DNA of 64,000 bases, from positions 124,001 to 188,000 of the forward strand of contig CAXXMH010000005.1 in assembly GCA_963664665.2 (NCBI GenBank), in the 5' to 3' direction. Made by a program: the position numbers and the translations under genes. This document shows, one piece after another, positions 28,882 to 38,881 of this stretch; the stretch's first letter is position 1; each line of letters starts with the position of its first letter. The notes beneath the pieces were generated by a model. The model was given only the letters and a program-made list of their open reading frames with translations. It did no database searches and was not told the DNA's origin. This DNA comes from Bin55 sp963664665. GTDB taxonomy: Bacteria; Pseudomonadota; Gammaproteobacteria; Pseudomonadales; Azotimanducaceae.

Positions 28882-29440
28882 CTAGCTGGGCGACCGCGTA
28901 GGTATGCTCGCCATGGAGGGTTGACCTGAAGGTGTCGTCAGACATGGTGTTGACGCACTAACCGTGCCCGGATCTCGACCGTTGACGCCGAAGATGTCAA
29001 TCAAGACCAAACGACGCCGATGTCGACTGATGTTGCGGAAGTCGCGAAACGACCGCGGTGGGATTATGCTCGGACAGGTCAGGCCGAAATGACACACCCG
29101 CGCCAGGCAGATGCTGTCGGCAACGTCAGTCTTGTGCCCCTTGAGTTGTTTGACCTGGTGCGCATTCACCAGCGTCAGGGCGATGCCCACATCTTCGAGC
29201 ACCTCGAACGAGGCTTGCCAGTACTCGCCGGTGCCTTCCATCAGGGCGGCGTCCACCGCATACAGCTGGCACAAGGCACCAAGCTCGAGGGCAACGCGTT
29301 GAACACTTTCGTCAGCGTGGTCGTCTCGGGTACAGTCCCGGGGCAGAACCGTCGAACCGGGTCCAGTTTAGTGTCGGCGACAGAGCACCATTAAGTAGTC
29401 GGCCTCCACGACCGTCACACCCGTGAGCGATAACCGACGG
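28882..29440 (-). pseudogene. IS110-family transposase fragment
   Basis: The frame contains ALMEGTGEYWQASFEVLEDVGIALTLVNAHQVKQLKGHKTDVADSICLARVCHFGLTCPSIIPP. This is the N-terminal catalytic (RuvC-like DEDD) region of IS110 transposases, equivalent to VAMEATGVYW..VNAxHVKxxpGrKTDvxDaxWla. The segment before it (29275-29440) is in other frames, and the C-terminal transposase_20 domain is absent. It is a dead remnant. Confidence 0.8.
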
Positions 29441-29460
29441 AAGCATGCGCGACGCACATG

Positions 29461-29665
29461 CCGTGTAGCAGCGGTGGCGACGCCACCGTGTCAGAACAGC
29501 TTATTTCATGCCTTCGAGGTGTCTATTTACGCTCTACATGACGATTAGAGGCAATTTTCGCTGAATTGATATCAGGAATAAAACAACTGTTTCCGCACTG
29601 ATAGCATGTTCTACGCCTTCACTATACTTATTGTTCGCGTTGCACAGGCGGGGAGGAGTCACACA
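29461..29665. other. Leader of the small gene at 29666
   Basis: Non-coding spacer after the IS110 remnant. A strong ribosome-binding site (GGGGAGGAG, 29650-29658) precedes the ATG at 29666. This favours that start over the earlier in-frame start at 29606. Confidence 0.6.
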
Positions 29666-29842
29666 ATGTCAAAGGGAAAAGGCAAGTCGTTAGGCGAACA
29701 TGTGAAGTTCACAAAAGACACCTACCGACCCTATGTCGAGCCGATCCATTTGGTAAATAGTGAGAATTTCCAACGGATCGTTAAGAAGGCCGCTGAGAAG
29801 AGAAGGCAAGAGCTAGAGGAGAACAAAGAACTCCCCGAATAA
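29666..29842 (+). CDS. Small basic hypothetical protein
   Basis: This 58-residue protein starts MSKGKGKSLGEHVKFTKDTYRPYVEP and ends in a charged helix (IVKKAAEKRRQELEENKELPE). The strong Shine-Dalgarno 7 bp upstream supports it as a real gene. It lies 16 bp before a membrane-protein gene in the same direction, suggesting a two-gene unit. No family recognised. Confidence 0.6.
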   Translation: MSKGKGKSLGEHVKFTKDTYRPYVEPIHLVNSENFQRIVKKAAEKRRQELEENKELPE

Positions 29843-29858
29843 AACGGTATCAACTGTG

Positions 29859-30617
29859 ATGATTCAGAGTGTGTCAGTTGTATTCATCATTGTCGTAATC
29901 GGGTACATTGTCTTATCGCGCTCAAATCACTATCGTCAAAGGTTATTGACAGACTCACGACACGCTGTACTTTACGAGTCAGCTTTTGCAGGCGGCGTGT
30001 AGTTTGTTGTCGTGTTTCTCGGTTCGGAGACGATAAAGAGGCAATTCTTTGATTGTGTGAGTCTGCCTGTTGAAGGGATAGAAGATTATGTTTGCTTTTA
30101 CGATCGCATTTATCCTATTCCGTTTTTGGACGTGCTTGGAGCGAGTGCTGTAATAGCTACGATTGGTATTCGTGTTGGCAACAGAATATTAACTGAGCGC
30201 GGATTAGGGGAGCGAGTCGCGCGAAAATCGGCATTAATCGCGAATGTGGTTCTTGACGCACTCGATGACGACTATCTCGTTCAGATTACGAATACTCGAG
30301 GGAAGATTTACGTTGGCTGGATACTTTTAGGTCCAGGTATCTCGAGGGATGGAAAACTTGAAGACGTTGCGATAGCTCCTCTCTATAGCGGCCATAGGCA
30401 TCCGACGACACAGGAAATGATCCGAGACATCGACTATTCACTCGCACTCGACGAATACAGAGAGAGGGTAAAGAAAGAAAACCGGGACGATGACATGGGG
30501 GTTCCGCCCAACGCAGAGATGAGTGTCGTGATTCCGATGGGAGAAATCGCATTGATTCGTCGCCACAACGAAGATCTTGAAGAGTTTTTCTTTCCTATGG
30601 GTGAGCCGGCGAATTGA
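29859..30617 (+). pseudogene. Membrane-anchored protein of unknown function with internal TAG
   Basis: From ATG 29859 the frame reads MIQSVSVVFIIVVIGYIVLSRSNHYRQRL (one N-terminal membrane helix) to AFAGGV, then TAG at 30000-30002. It continues in the same frame with FVVVFLGSETIKRQF and on to a TGA at 30617. The C-terminal half (DDDYLVQITNTRGKIYVGWILLGPG..IAPLYSGHRHP..DYS..VVIPMGEI) resembles a group of uncharacterised proteins with a small beta-barrel reading 'GKxYVGW'. A restart at GTG 30012 would give a 201-residue protein lacking the first helix. Function unknown. Confidence 0.65.
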
Positions 30618-31187
30618 CAGTTTGCGGCTAAACTGCGTTACTCGAAGCAAGTCCGTATTGTTTTCTGCCGCCTATTGAAGGCAACAGTAGCTTAAGAATT
30701 CAGCGACGTTGCAGTATCTGGGTCGAGACGCAATTTCCAGACCAACACGCTCGCCAGATTATCGGCGTTGTTTTGGGTAACGAAAGTGAGTGGCACACCA
30801 ACACTCGGATGGCGTTGACTGCAAGCACTAGCACGCAGTCTTGTACACGGCTAAGGGTACCCACGTTGCCACGTTGCTATTTCAGTCTGAGTAACTACCG
30901 TCTTGTCAAGTCGTCGTGCTCTCCGAACGCAGAACATCATGTCCGCTTCAACTTCCCGAGTGATAAAACGCCACTTTAGGAATCACGAATTGACTGTCAG
31001 TTCTTCGTTCCGACTCTAAGTATGTTCGAGTTCAGAGCGGTCCACATGGATCTCACGCGACTTCATTGTCACGATCGCACACGGCAGCGTCGAGGATAAA
31101 CTGATCAAAATCCAATTCACACGAATGTGACATTCACGGGCGACCAGGAATTGGATATTCTTGTCGCCCGCGAAGTGGTGTGGTCCT
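30618..31187. other. Intergenic, 570 bp, nothing recognised
   Basis: Only short frames occur, the longest a 68-codon one at 30773. No clear terminator, repeat or RNA is visible. It separates plus-strand genes from the minus-strand GcvT/dehydrogenase pair, so it must contain their convergent 3' ends. Confidence 0.4.
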
Positions 31188-32360
31188 TTAGGCAGCTAGT
31201 TTCCGACTAGGAACCGACTTCTTCGGATCGAAAAACGGCACCGCGGCGGTCTTCCCGGGCGCTGTTCCGTGTAAGGTCGTAACTTCGACCTCATTGCCTG
31301 GTCCAGACAGCTCAATCGGCACCCAAACAAAACCGATGTTTCGCTCCATGCGTGGGGACCAGAGAATAAGCGTGACCTTCCCGATCTCTTCGCCGTTGCG
31401 ATAGATAGGCGCTACGTCCGGACGTCCAGGTATTTCCTCCTCGTCGTCCAGTATCACACCGACGAGCTTCTGGCTCACACCTTCCTCTTTGATCCGCATC
31501 AACGCTTCCTTGCCGATGTAGTCTGCGCTCTGCTCTTCTACCAGCCGTTCAAGACCCATGATCTCGTAGGGGTTGTTCTCGATGGTCAGATCCGCGCCAT
31601 ATCGAAAAATACCAGCCTCAACACGGCGGATTTGCGATGGGGCGATTGGTCGAATTCGGTGAGGTTTTCCCGCTTCCATGATTCGATCCCAAAGTTCGAT
31701 GCCGCGACTCGGATCCATTAGGTAGATCTCAAAGCCAATCTCAGCGCTCCAGCCGGTACGACTTATCACCACTGGGATGCCGTCGAGGTCCGTCTGCAGC
31801 GTCCAGTAGTAACGAATTTTTTTAACCGCATCGCCGAACAACGTGGTCATAACATCAAGGGACTTTGGCCCCTGCACCTGAACAGGATAAATCTCCGGTT
31901 CACGTACTTTTACGTCCAAACCGCAGCCAACCGAATAGCCTCGCGCCCACAAACCCGCGTCCGAGTCGGACAACGCAAGCCACCATCGATTTTCCTCGAC
32001 GCGCAACAGCACCGGCTCATTGACGATACCGCCGTCCTCAGCCATGATCAAGACATACTTGCCTTGCCCCACAGCACATTTGGTCAAATCACGACACGTC
32101 AGTCGATTTGTGAACTCAGATGCGTCTGGTCCAGTGATTTCAACGATGCGCTCAACGCTGACATCCCAGAGCGTCACGTCTTCCGTAAGAGCACGATACT
32201 CTTCGAGCGGATCGTCGTAGTGATTTGGGATATACATGTGGTTGTATATGCCCCACGCTTTGCACCCGTCTCGGCGCGTGGCTTCGAAAAACGGGGATTT
32301 ACGATAACGCGGACCGAAATAGAACTCGGCCTTAGTCAAGATTTCGTTCATGCCATTCAA
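31188..32360 (-). CDS. GcvT/DmdA-like aminomethyltransferase family protein
   Basis: This 390-residue protein has the GCV_T fold: YRALTEDVTLWDVSVERIVEITGPDA (~55-80), GKYVLIMAEDGGIVNEPVLLR (~100-120), the ISRTGWSAEIGFEIYL block (~210-225) and RRVEAGIFRYGADL (~255). It ends with a GCV_T C-terminal barrel. Family members transfer methyl or methylene groups to tetrahydrofolate; relatives include GcvT and the DMSP demethylase DmdA. It follows the dehydrogenase gene by 30 bp in one operon, so it probably handles the one-carbon unit released by that enzyme. Which substrate (glycine betaine derivatives, sarcosine, DMSP) cannot be decided from sequence alone. Confidence 0.85.
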   Translation of the reverse strand: MNGMNEILTKAEFYFGPRYRKSPFFEATRRDGCKAWGIYNHMYIPNHYDDPLEEYRALTEDVTLWDVSVERIVEITGPDASEFTNRLTCRDLTKCAVGQGKYVLIMAEDGGIVNEPVLLRVEENRWWLALSDSDAGLWARGYSVGCGLDVKVREPEIYPVQVQGPKSLDVMTTLFGDAVKKIRYYWTLQTDLDGIPVVISRTGWSAEIGFEIYLMDPSRGIELWDRIMEAGKPHRIRPIAPSQIRRVEAGIFRYGADLTIENNPYEIMGLERLVEEQSADYIGKEALMRIKEEGVSQKLVGVILDDEEEIPGRPDVAPIYRNGEEIGKVTLILWSPRMERNIGFVWVPIELSGPGNEVEVTTLHGTAPGKTAAVPFFDPKKSVPSRKLAA

Positions 32361-32390
32361 CTCCTTTAAGCTTCACAGCACGGTGGTTGT

Positions 32391-34808
32391 TTATGCTCTC
32401 AACCTCTGGTTGCGGGCATCGTAAAGTGGATCGGAGATCACCTGAGCTGCACAGCGATTGCCTAAGATCGAAATCTCAAGTTCTGCACCCAGCTCTGCGT
32501 ACGCCGGTTCCACAAAGGCGAAAGCGATGCTTCGCCCAACAACATAGCCGAAGGCGCCACTGGTCGTTAACCCGACCAACTGCCCGTCGGCATACACTGG
32601 TTCATTGCCGTGCGCGTCGGCATCGATTGCCTCCACGGACAGGTATACCAAGCGGCTCTCTTTATTCTCGCGTGTCCGCTTGAGCACCGCTTCCTTGCCG
32701 ATGAACGAACTGTTGAAGTCGACGAATCGCTCCAAACCAGCCTCGATCGGCGTGAGCTCGGTGGTCAATTCCGCTCCCCAAGCTCGATAGCCTTTTTCCA
32801 TTCGAAGTGCGTCCATGGCGTAGAGGCCGAAATCAACGACGCCGAAGTCCTTTCCTGCAGTCATTAATGCTTCGTACAGTTCATTCATATGGCGCATGGC
32901 GTGGTGAAGTTCCCAACCAAGCTCACCCACATAAGACACGCGAAGTGCACGTACTGGTACACCAGCGACCTCTATCTCGCGTGCAGACAGCCAAGGAAAC
33001 GCGGTGGAATTTAGGTCGGCATCGGTGAGTTTAGAGAGTAGCTCACGCGAGCTTGGACCGGTGACGAGCAGTGCTGCATAGTCCTCTGTAACGTCTTTGA
33101 CATCTACTTGCTCATCTTCGTGACGATGCTGCACGAGCCAATCATGGTCGTGAATGCGAGCCACCGCCGACGAAAGTAAGTAGAAGCGTTGCTCGTCTAG
33201 CCGAGATACCGTAAATTCGCTCTCGATACCGCCTAGCTCGGTTAGCGCATGCGCTAGAGTGACTCGCCCGCAACGAGGTACGCGATTGGCAAGGATGCGA
33301 TCAAGAAAAGCCTCTGCATCTGAACCACTGACATCGAACTTGCTGAACGCGGAGAGGTCGATTACACCAACACACTCGCGCACAGCTTTACATTCCTCGC
33401 CGACCGTGTCGAAACAGTTCATGCGGCGATGGCCGTAACTCTCCTTCACACCTGGCGGTGCAAACCACTTCGGTCGTTCCCAGCCAAACGTCTCGGCGAA
33501 GACAGCGCCGCGAGACGCGAGTTTTTCATAAATGGGTGTGGTTCGGATGGGACGACCTGCTTCGCGAAACTCGCCTGGGTAATGGACCTGGTACATTTGG
33601 TGGTACTCGTCCACGGCCTTCGACACACCGTAGTCACCAATGGACCACGAACCAAAGCGCCTGCACTCCATCTCGCGGACGTTGATCTCTGTCTGACCAT
33701 GTGTCATCCATTGCGCAAGGTACTTGCCAGCACCAGGTCCTTGCGTGATGCCGATCCCTGCGCCACAGCACAACCAGAAGTTCTCCAGCCCTTGAACGGG
33801 TCCGATAAGAAATCCACCGTCAGGCGTATGCGTGATCGGTCCACTTACAACTCGCTTAATTCCGGCACTCTCAAATACTGGAATGCGCTTCGTAGCAGCT
33901 TCAAGCCAGGGTAGCAACCTGTCTATATCCGGTGGCAGCAACTCCGCGTCGAACGACCAATCGATGCCATCTAGTGCCCACGGTTGCGCACCGTCGGTCT
34001 CATACGGACCGACGATTAATCCCTGTCTCTCCTGACGGTAATAACAAGACGCTCTTGGATCTCGCACCACAGGGATTTCGCGTTCGAGCGACTTGACTAC
34101 GTCAAGGTCTTCTGTCACCAGATACTGATGAACCATGTTGACGATCGGAACCTGGACACCGACCATTGCACCAATCTGAGGTGCGAATCCACCGGCGGCG
34201 TTAACAACGTGATCGGCGATGATCGTGCCTTTTTCTGTGATCACATCCCATTCGCCGTTCGGTCGGCGGCCGAGGTCAACGACTCGGTTACGGACGTAGA
34301 TCTCGGCGCCGCCCTGGCGCGCCCCGGCTGCCATCGCCATGGTGCTACTAGCAGGATCTGTGTGCCCGTCGCCCGGTGTGTATGCGCCGAGCAGTACACC
34401 ATCTGTATTTAGCAGAGGGTGCAATTCGGAGATTTCGGAAGGACCAATAAGGTGGCACTCGGCACCAACGCAGTGCAGCACACCTTGTACGTAATGAAAC
34501 CAGTCGACTTCGTCCTGATTGGTCGCAAGACGTATCGAACCGCAACCGTGCCAGCCTGTTGTTTGACCGACCTCTGCCTCAAGAGTACCGTACAGCTGTG
34601 CCCCGTACCGGTGCACCTTGGCCATATTGAGGCTGCCAACGAAATGGGGAATCAAACCGGCAGCGTGCCATGTCGAGCCAGAGGTTAGTTCCCCCTTCTC
34701 GATGAGTACCACATCCGACCAGCCTTCCTTGGTCAAGTGATACAAAAGCGCGACACCCATCACGCCACCGCCGATCACGACAACTCTTGCGTGCGACTTC
34801 ACGAACAC
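32391..34808 (-). CDS. FAD-dependent dimethylglycine/sarcosine dehydrogenase-like protein
   Basis: This 805-residue protein has four regions. The first is an N-terminal DAO domain with the dinucleotide motif VVVIGGGVMGVALLYHL (~9-25) and GSTWHAAGLIPHF (covalent-flavin His region, ~43-55). An FAO_M linker (~370-425), a GCV_T domain (~430-700) and a GCV_T C-terminal barrel (~710-800) follow. This is the mitochondrial DMGDH/SARDH architecture: oxidative N-demethylation with transfer of the methylene group to tetrahydrofolate. It heads the operon with the GcvT-like protein. The start at 34808 gives only an 8-residue lead before the FAD strand, as expected. Confidence 0.9.
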   Translation of the reverse strand: MFVKSHARVVVIGGGVMGVALLYHLTKEGWSDVVLIEKGELTSGSTWHAAGLIPHFVGSLNMAKVHRYGAQLYGTLEAEVGQTTGWHGCGSIRLATNQDEVDWFHYVQGVLHCVGAECHLIGPSEISELHPLLNTDGVLLGAYTPGDGHTDPASSTMAMAAGARQGGAEIYVRNRVVDLGRRPNGEWDVITEKGTIIADHVVNAAGGFAPQIGAMVGVQVPIVNMVHQYLVTEDLDVVKSLEREIPVVRDPRASCYYRQERQGLIVGPYETDGAQPWALDGIDWSFDAELLPPDIDRLLPWLEAATKRIPVFESAGIKRVVSGPITHTPDGGFLIGPVQGLENFWLCCGAGIGITQGPGAGKYLAQWMTHGQTEINVREMECRRFGSWSIGDYGVSKAVDEYHQMYQVHYPGEFREAGRPIRTTPIYEKLASRGAVFAETFGWERPKWFAPPGVKESYGHRRMNCFDTVGEECKAVRECVGVIDLSAFSKFDVSGSDAEAFLDRILANRVPRCGRVTLAHALTELGGIESEFTVSRLDEQRFYLLSSAVARIHDHDWLVQHRHEDEQVDVKDVTEDYAALLVTGPSSRELLSKLTDADLNSTAFPWLSAREIEVAGVPVRALRVSYVGELGWELHHAMRHMNELYEALMTAGKDFGVVDFGLYAMDALRMEKGYRAWGAELTTELTPIEAGLERFVDFNSSFIGKEAVLKRTRENKESRLVYLSVEAIDADAHGNEPVYADGQLVGLTTSGAFGYVVGRSIAFAFVEPAYAELGAELEISILGNRCAAQVISDPLYDARNQRLRA

Positions 34809-35578
34809 GTCCTAAACACGACGAAATCCAGCCTCACGAACGGCTCCTCAAACGTAGCCAATCTTCCCTTCGGAAGCGCAATACATGGAACGTAAAAACG
34901 CTACATAGATTTTAATGGAAATGCGCCTGACAGAGACGAAATCGACGTCTAATTCGTAGTCTCGCACATGGACTATAAACGCCCCGAATTGACGGCTTCT
35001 TCACGAGAGATCTGCAGTACGGTTCGTTAAGGAGGGAATGCTTCGGTAAATCGAATTCCGATCTTTACTTCAGTCCGGCAAAGTTCTCTCTATATACGCG
35101 AGTCGTCTTAACAAACTCGACGCTTAACCGTGAACAACGCATAGAAAAATCTGAAAGTCCTCGTCGCCGTTACCTGGCTTACTTTCTTCTCGTTCGGATC
35201 TAGTAGCGTGAGTCCGTCGGACCAGTCCCCAGGAACGTCGCAAATCCCGATAAGTCAATCGAAATTGAGTGTGGTGCACGGATTTTGGTCGTACAAGCCG
35301 ACAAACTAGCACAGGAGCAGCACCAATACTTAGAGAAACTAGAGACCCGTTGTCGAATCGACAATGCGGCGCGAAAACTAGACATTCCGCGTGGCATCGA
35401 TTCGGTGGAGTATGGCGACCGACGAGGCGATAGATGTGACGAGGATTGTGAGAGTAACTACCCTAGCAGGCGGAGGTAACAAGCGGTCGCGTAAAAGACG
35501 CACAAACCCTTTGCAGCTTTCGAAAATTAGTCGCACAATATTTCGCGATCCAAATCCAAACCGAGTGAGGTCTTACAC
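34809..35578. other. Intergenic, 770 bp, no supported gene
   Basis: Upstream region of the dehydrogenase operon on the left and downstream of the PhyH gene on the right. The only frames are short, for example a 64-codon plus-strand frame at 35285 and a 65-codon minus-strand frame at 35200. None has a recognisable domain. No repeat or RNA structure stands out. Confidence 0.45.
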
Positions 35579-36367
35579 CTAATTGAATGACAGAATACCG
35601 GACTCTTTGTAATAAACGAATGGTTCCGCCTCTGCTTGAGCACCGCCTGCTGGATTAGGCGCGCCGTAGGTCGGAATCGCGGTTCCATTTCGTGCGATCC
35701 GTCCCGCCATCGAGATGCGCCTTTCACCTTCGCCGAATTCAAGACTACGATGCAGTAACGTCGAATGAAATAGGACGAATTCGCCACGCTTCATGGGTAA
35801 CGGCGTAACGCGATCCTGAATGACATCCGGTACTTCGAGGAAATGTCGTGGAATGTCGCGGTCAAACCCCTCAATCGGCTGATGCGAACCTTTCACATAT
35901 TCGAGTCGACCTTGATCCATACCGATGTCCGTGAGCGCAAACGTCACCGAAAAGTGATTACGGGTGTCATATAAATCGATTGGCGCAAACCCGTTCTCGA
36001 AGTGTCGGTCGTGATGCCACTTGTTCTGACCGGTGCCGTCGCTCTTCACGAAAAAATTCGTACGCCAAACGAAGAGATCCGTGCCAAATAGTTCTTCGGT
36101 CGCAGCTTGGAAATTCGCGTCGAAAAAGAGAGACCGAATAGGTTCGATGTCCATATGACGGTCGATGAGCGGATTGACAACACTCTCTAGTGATCCGCCA
36201 GAGTCGCGAATTTTCTGTAGTTGCGCTCGACGTGCTGCCTTGAGCTTAGAGATTTCCTCGCAAATTTCGTCCAGTCGCGATAAATTGGCTAATTTAAGAG
36301 GTCCCGCTATTCCATCGCGGCGCAATTGCTCCTTGGACTCGTTGTTGTGGAGTTTATCTGCTTGCAT
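35579..36367 (-). CDS. Phytanoyl-CoA dioxygenase (PhyH) family protein
   Basis: This 262-residue Fe(II)/2-oxoglutarate oxygenase has the HxD metal pair in NKWHHDRHFE (~118-127). The distal His lies in LFHSTLLHRSLEF (~203-215) and the 2OG-binding Arg in RRISMAGRI (~221). A helical N-terminus (1-60) precedes the jelly roll. Such enzymes hydroxylate diverse small molecules, and the substrate here is unknown. The gene is monocistronic. Confidence 0.88.
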   Translation of the reverse strand: MQADKLHNNESKEQLRRDGIAGPLKLANLSRLDEICEEISKLKAARRAQLQKIRDSGGSLESVVNPLIDRHMDIEPIRSLFFDANFQAATEELFGTDLFVWRTNFFVKSDGTGQNKWHHDRHFENGFAPIDLYDTRNHFSVTFALTDIGMDQGRLEYVKGSHQPIEGFDRDIPRHFLEVPDVIQDRVTPLPMKRGEFVLFHSTLLHRSLEFGEGERRISMAGRIARNGTAIPTYGAPNPAGGAQAEAEPFVYYKESGILSFN

Positions 36368-36573
36368 TGGATCTCACAAAAGTTGCACGTGGGCTTGGCC
36401 ACAGGTCGAATTCACATATCGCCTGTGCTCGCTTGACGGTTATCTTAACTGCCATTCAATCTACCCAACATCTTGAGCGAATCCGCCATCGCGCTGACAA
36501 TTACTCATCACCGAAGAGGAATAGGTGGCGGTCGAGTCGAGATGGAACGTGCGGTATGTACGGCTTTAGGATT

Positions 36574-36866
36574 TCAGTTTTCATCTCTTGACGTTTTTGT
36601 CATGTAAGGATTGTCAAATTCATAAGGCACTTCGTCCGACCTGTCAAACACAAGTGGTTCTTTACGGATAAATCTTCCAAGTATTGAGTCCGGTATTCGG
36701 ATGTACGAAACTACGCCAATGACCCATATGAAAACAAGCAGAGGAAGTAACCAAAAGGTGCGAAATCTAGAAGCGATTTAATGACAAGATAGAGATTTAT
36801 CTCCATCATAGCGAGGTAGAGGCAAAATCCTAAAAGTGAAAATCCTATTTTCTTATCTTTCGTCAT
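36574..36866 (-). pseudogene. Small two-helix membrane protein, frameshifted
   Basis: The ATG at 36866 starts MTKDKKIGFSLLGFCLYLAMMEINLYLVI. A shift near 36770 continues as RTFWLLPLLVFIWVIGVVSYIRIPDSILGRF and a hydrophilic tail ending at a TGA at 36574. Both halves look genuine: two hydrophobic helices and a charged C-terminus. The total is ~97 codons but out of frame by two bases. It follows a second small membrane gene with a 4-bp gap. Family not recognised. Confidence 0.5.
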
Positions 36867-36870
36867 GAAT

Positions 36871-37037
36871 CTAGCCTCCGAGTGAGAATAGGAAAGAGAT
36901 CACACCTAGCCCTAAACTCCATACGATCGCCGTCATCGCGTTATCCAGGTTCGTGGGATCAAATGAAGCATAGGTGTTTAAAAGAGAGCCGGGAACACTA
37001 AAATCATTGCAACTGGAAACCCGAAAATTGAAGGCAT
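36871..37037 (-). pseudogene. Small membrane protein upstream partner, frameshifted
   Basis: From ATG 37037 the sequence reads MPSIFGFPVAMILVFPALF and stops. Another frame then continues LNTYASFDPTNLDNAMTAIVWSLGLGVISFLFSLGG to a TAG at 36871. The two hydrophobic segments flank a short polar loop. With the gene at 36574-36866 it forms a pair of adjacent small membrane genes, each with one lesion, suggesting a decayed two-component membrane complex. Confidence 0.45.
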
Positions 37038-37408
37038 ATCTCGGTTATAAGGCTGACAGTCGAGTACATCGAACAAGATCGATAGAGCACCCCTCGATAG
37101 TGACTCACAATGTAAAGCCTAACCCATTAGCGATGGTGTAAACAACCAGCTGAGGTGAAACACAGAGCAATCAGTGCAACTCGTATCGACACAATACCTA
37201 CGGTTCTACACATTTTCACGTGGCCGCTCATTGCAATCACAATCGCTTCAATTGTCGAGCAAGTAGATTCGATCCAAGATGCTGTTGAGACGCACGATCT
37301 TAGGCATAACGCATCAAGGACGACCACTGACATTCCTGCGCGCGCGAAGGAAGTGTTAGATGATTACCGTCATAATTCAGTTCGAATGCTCGCCTGCGGT
37401 CGACAAGC
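37038..37408. other. Intergenic, 370 bp
   Basis: It contains an 85-codon plus-strand frame (37155-37412) and a 68-codon minus-strand frame, both without recognisable motifs and overlapping the next gene or each other. I regard them as chance frames. Confidence 0.4.
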
Positions 37409-37909
37409 ATGATTTCGAACCAAAACAGCCTCGAGGTAGCGCCTGAACTCCAAACCTCACATTGGTTCAACGCCGAGCAGGCACTTACGCTTGAGGAGCT
37501 TCGTGGCCGAGTTGTCGTGCTTGTCGCGTTTCAGATGCTCTGTCCGGGCTGCGTCGCTCAAACCATTCCATTAGCGCAGCGATTGGATCAGACGTTTGAT
37601 CGAAATGAGGTAGCAGTCCTAGGATTGCACACGGTATTCGAACACCACAACGTAATGACGCAAAAGGCGCTCGAAGTATTTCTTTCGGAGTACCGCATCA
37701 GTTTTCCTGTCGGCTGCGACACGCCTGATCCGAACGGCGGCGCAATCCCATTGAGCATGCGTGCTTACGGCATGCAAGGTACACCCACGCTAGTCATGAT
37801 TGATAGTCAAGGACATCGGCGTGCTCAGCATTTTGGTGTACACGATGAATTGGTGCTGGGTGCGGAAATTGGCCTGCTACTTGCCGAACGACGTCAGCAG
37901 GCGGGGTGA
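37409..37909 (+). CDS. Thioredoxin-like (AhpC/TSA-type) redox protein
   Basis: This 166-residue thioredoxin-fold protein has the active site VAFQMLCPGCVAQ (CPGC at ~47-50). A family-typical VLGLHTVFEHH follows, then the cis-Pro segment QGTPTLVMIDSQG (~128-140). There is no signal peptide, so it is presumably cytoplasmic. CPGC is unusual for thioredoxin (CGPC) but found in TlpA-like and peroxiredoxin-like proteins. The exact substrate is unknown and the gene is not in an operon. Confidence 0.8.
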   Translation: MISNQNSLEVAPELQTSHWFNAEQALTLEELRGRVVVLVAFQMLCPGCVAQTIPLAQRLDQTFDRNEVAVLGLHTVFEHHNVMTQKALEVFLSEYRISFPVGCDTPDPNGGAIPLSMRAYGMQGTPTLVMIDSQGHRRAQHFGVHDELVLGAEIGLLLAERRQQAG

Positions 37910-38881
37910 ACGAACTGTACTGAGGGCGCAGACCGCTGTTGAAACCACGTAGCATCCGTCTGTTCGATCAGTTACCTAAATCCGCGTTAACGAACGCTCC
38001 GTTACGCTGCGACACAGCTACTTAGAGTTGAAATCTGCGCGTCTAGGCACTATGTAGTCAATAAGGCTGGGGAAACTAAATTAAAGGTACCCACTTCGTG
38101 ACCACGCACGCTTTAGCTAAACCAACGAATCTGGATTTTGAGGAGGGGACGCTTGGTGATGTCCGCCTGAGTTGGGATTCACCTACCCAGCAACGCGGGT
38201 ACACCGTTCGACTCTCTGAAAAAGCACCTAAGCGTGGTCGTCGTTGTGTCGAAATCGCCAAAACCGACGTGGGAGATGCCCCTGAAACGTCATTCGGCAA
38301 GGTCACGCAGATGATTGATGCCACGCCGTTTCGGGGTAAGCAATTGCGGTTTACGGGGTGGGCAAAGACCCGAAGCGTCATTGCTGACTGGCTGAAACTG
38401 TCGTCTAGCCGAGCTCAAGCTTGGCTTCGCGTCGATCAACCACTCGGTACGACTGGGTCTTCCGACAACATGCAGGAACGACCAATCCGCTCAAGTAACT
38501 GACGCCGCTTCGAGATCATTGCCGACATTGCCAACGACGCTAAGTACATCAATTTTGGTCTGATTCTCCAAGGGAACTGTAAAGCATGGCTTGATGAAGT
38601 TCAAATCAAGATTCTGGGCGATAGCGGTATAGGGAATCAGCCCGCTCATAGGTTGAGCCCGCGAGGACTACAAAACCTCATCGCACTAACGCGGCTAATT
38701 GGGTACGTACGCTTTTTTCATCCCACGGAAGCCGCAAAAACACCGACTGGGATCTATTCACGATTAACGCGATCCGACGAGTCGAAGAAGCAGATTCTCC
38801 CGAGGAACTTGCTCAATTTTAGAACGAAGTATTTGGGACTTATATCCCTGACTAAACAGCTTATACCTATAATTTCGTACA

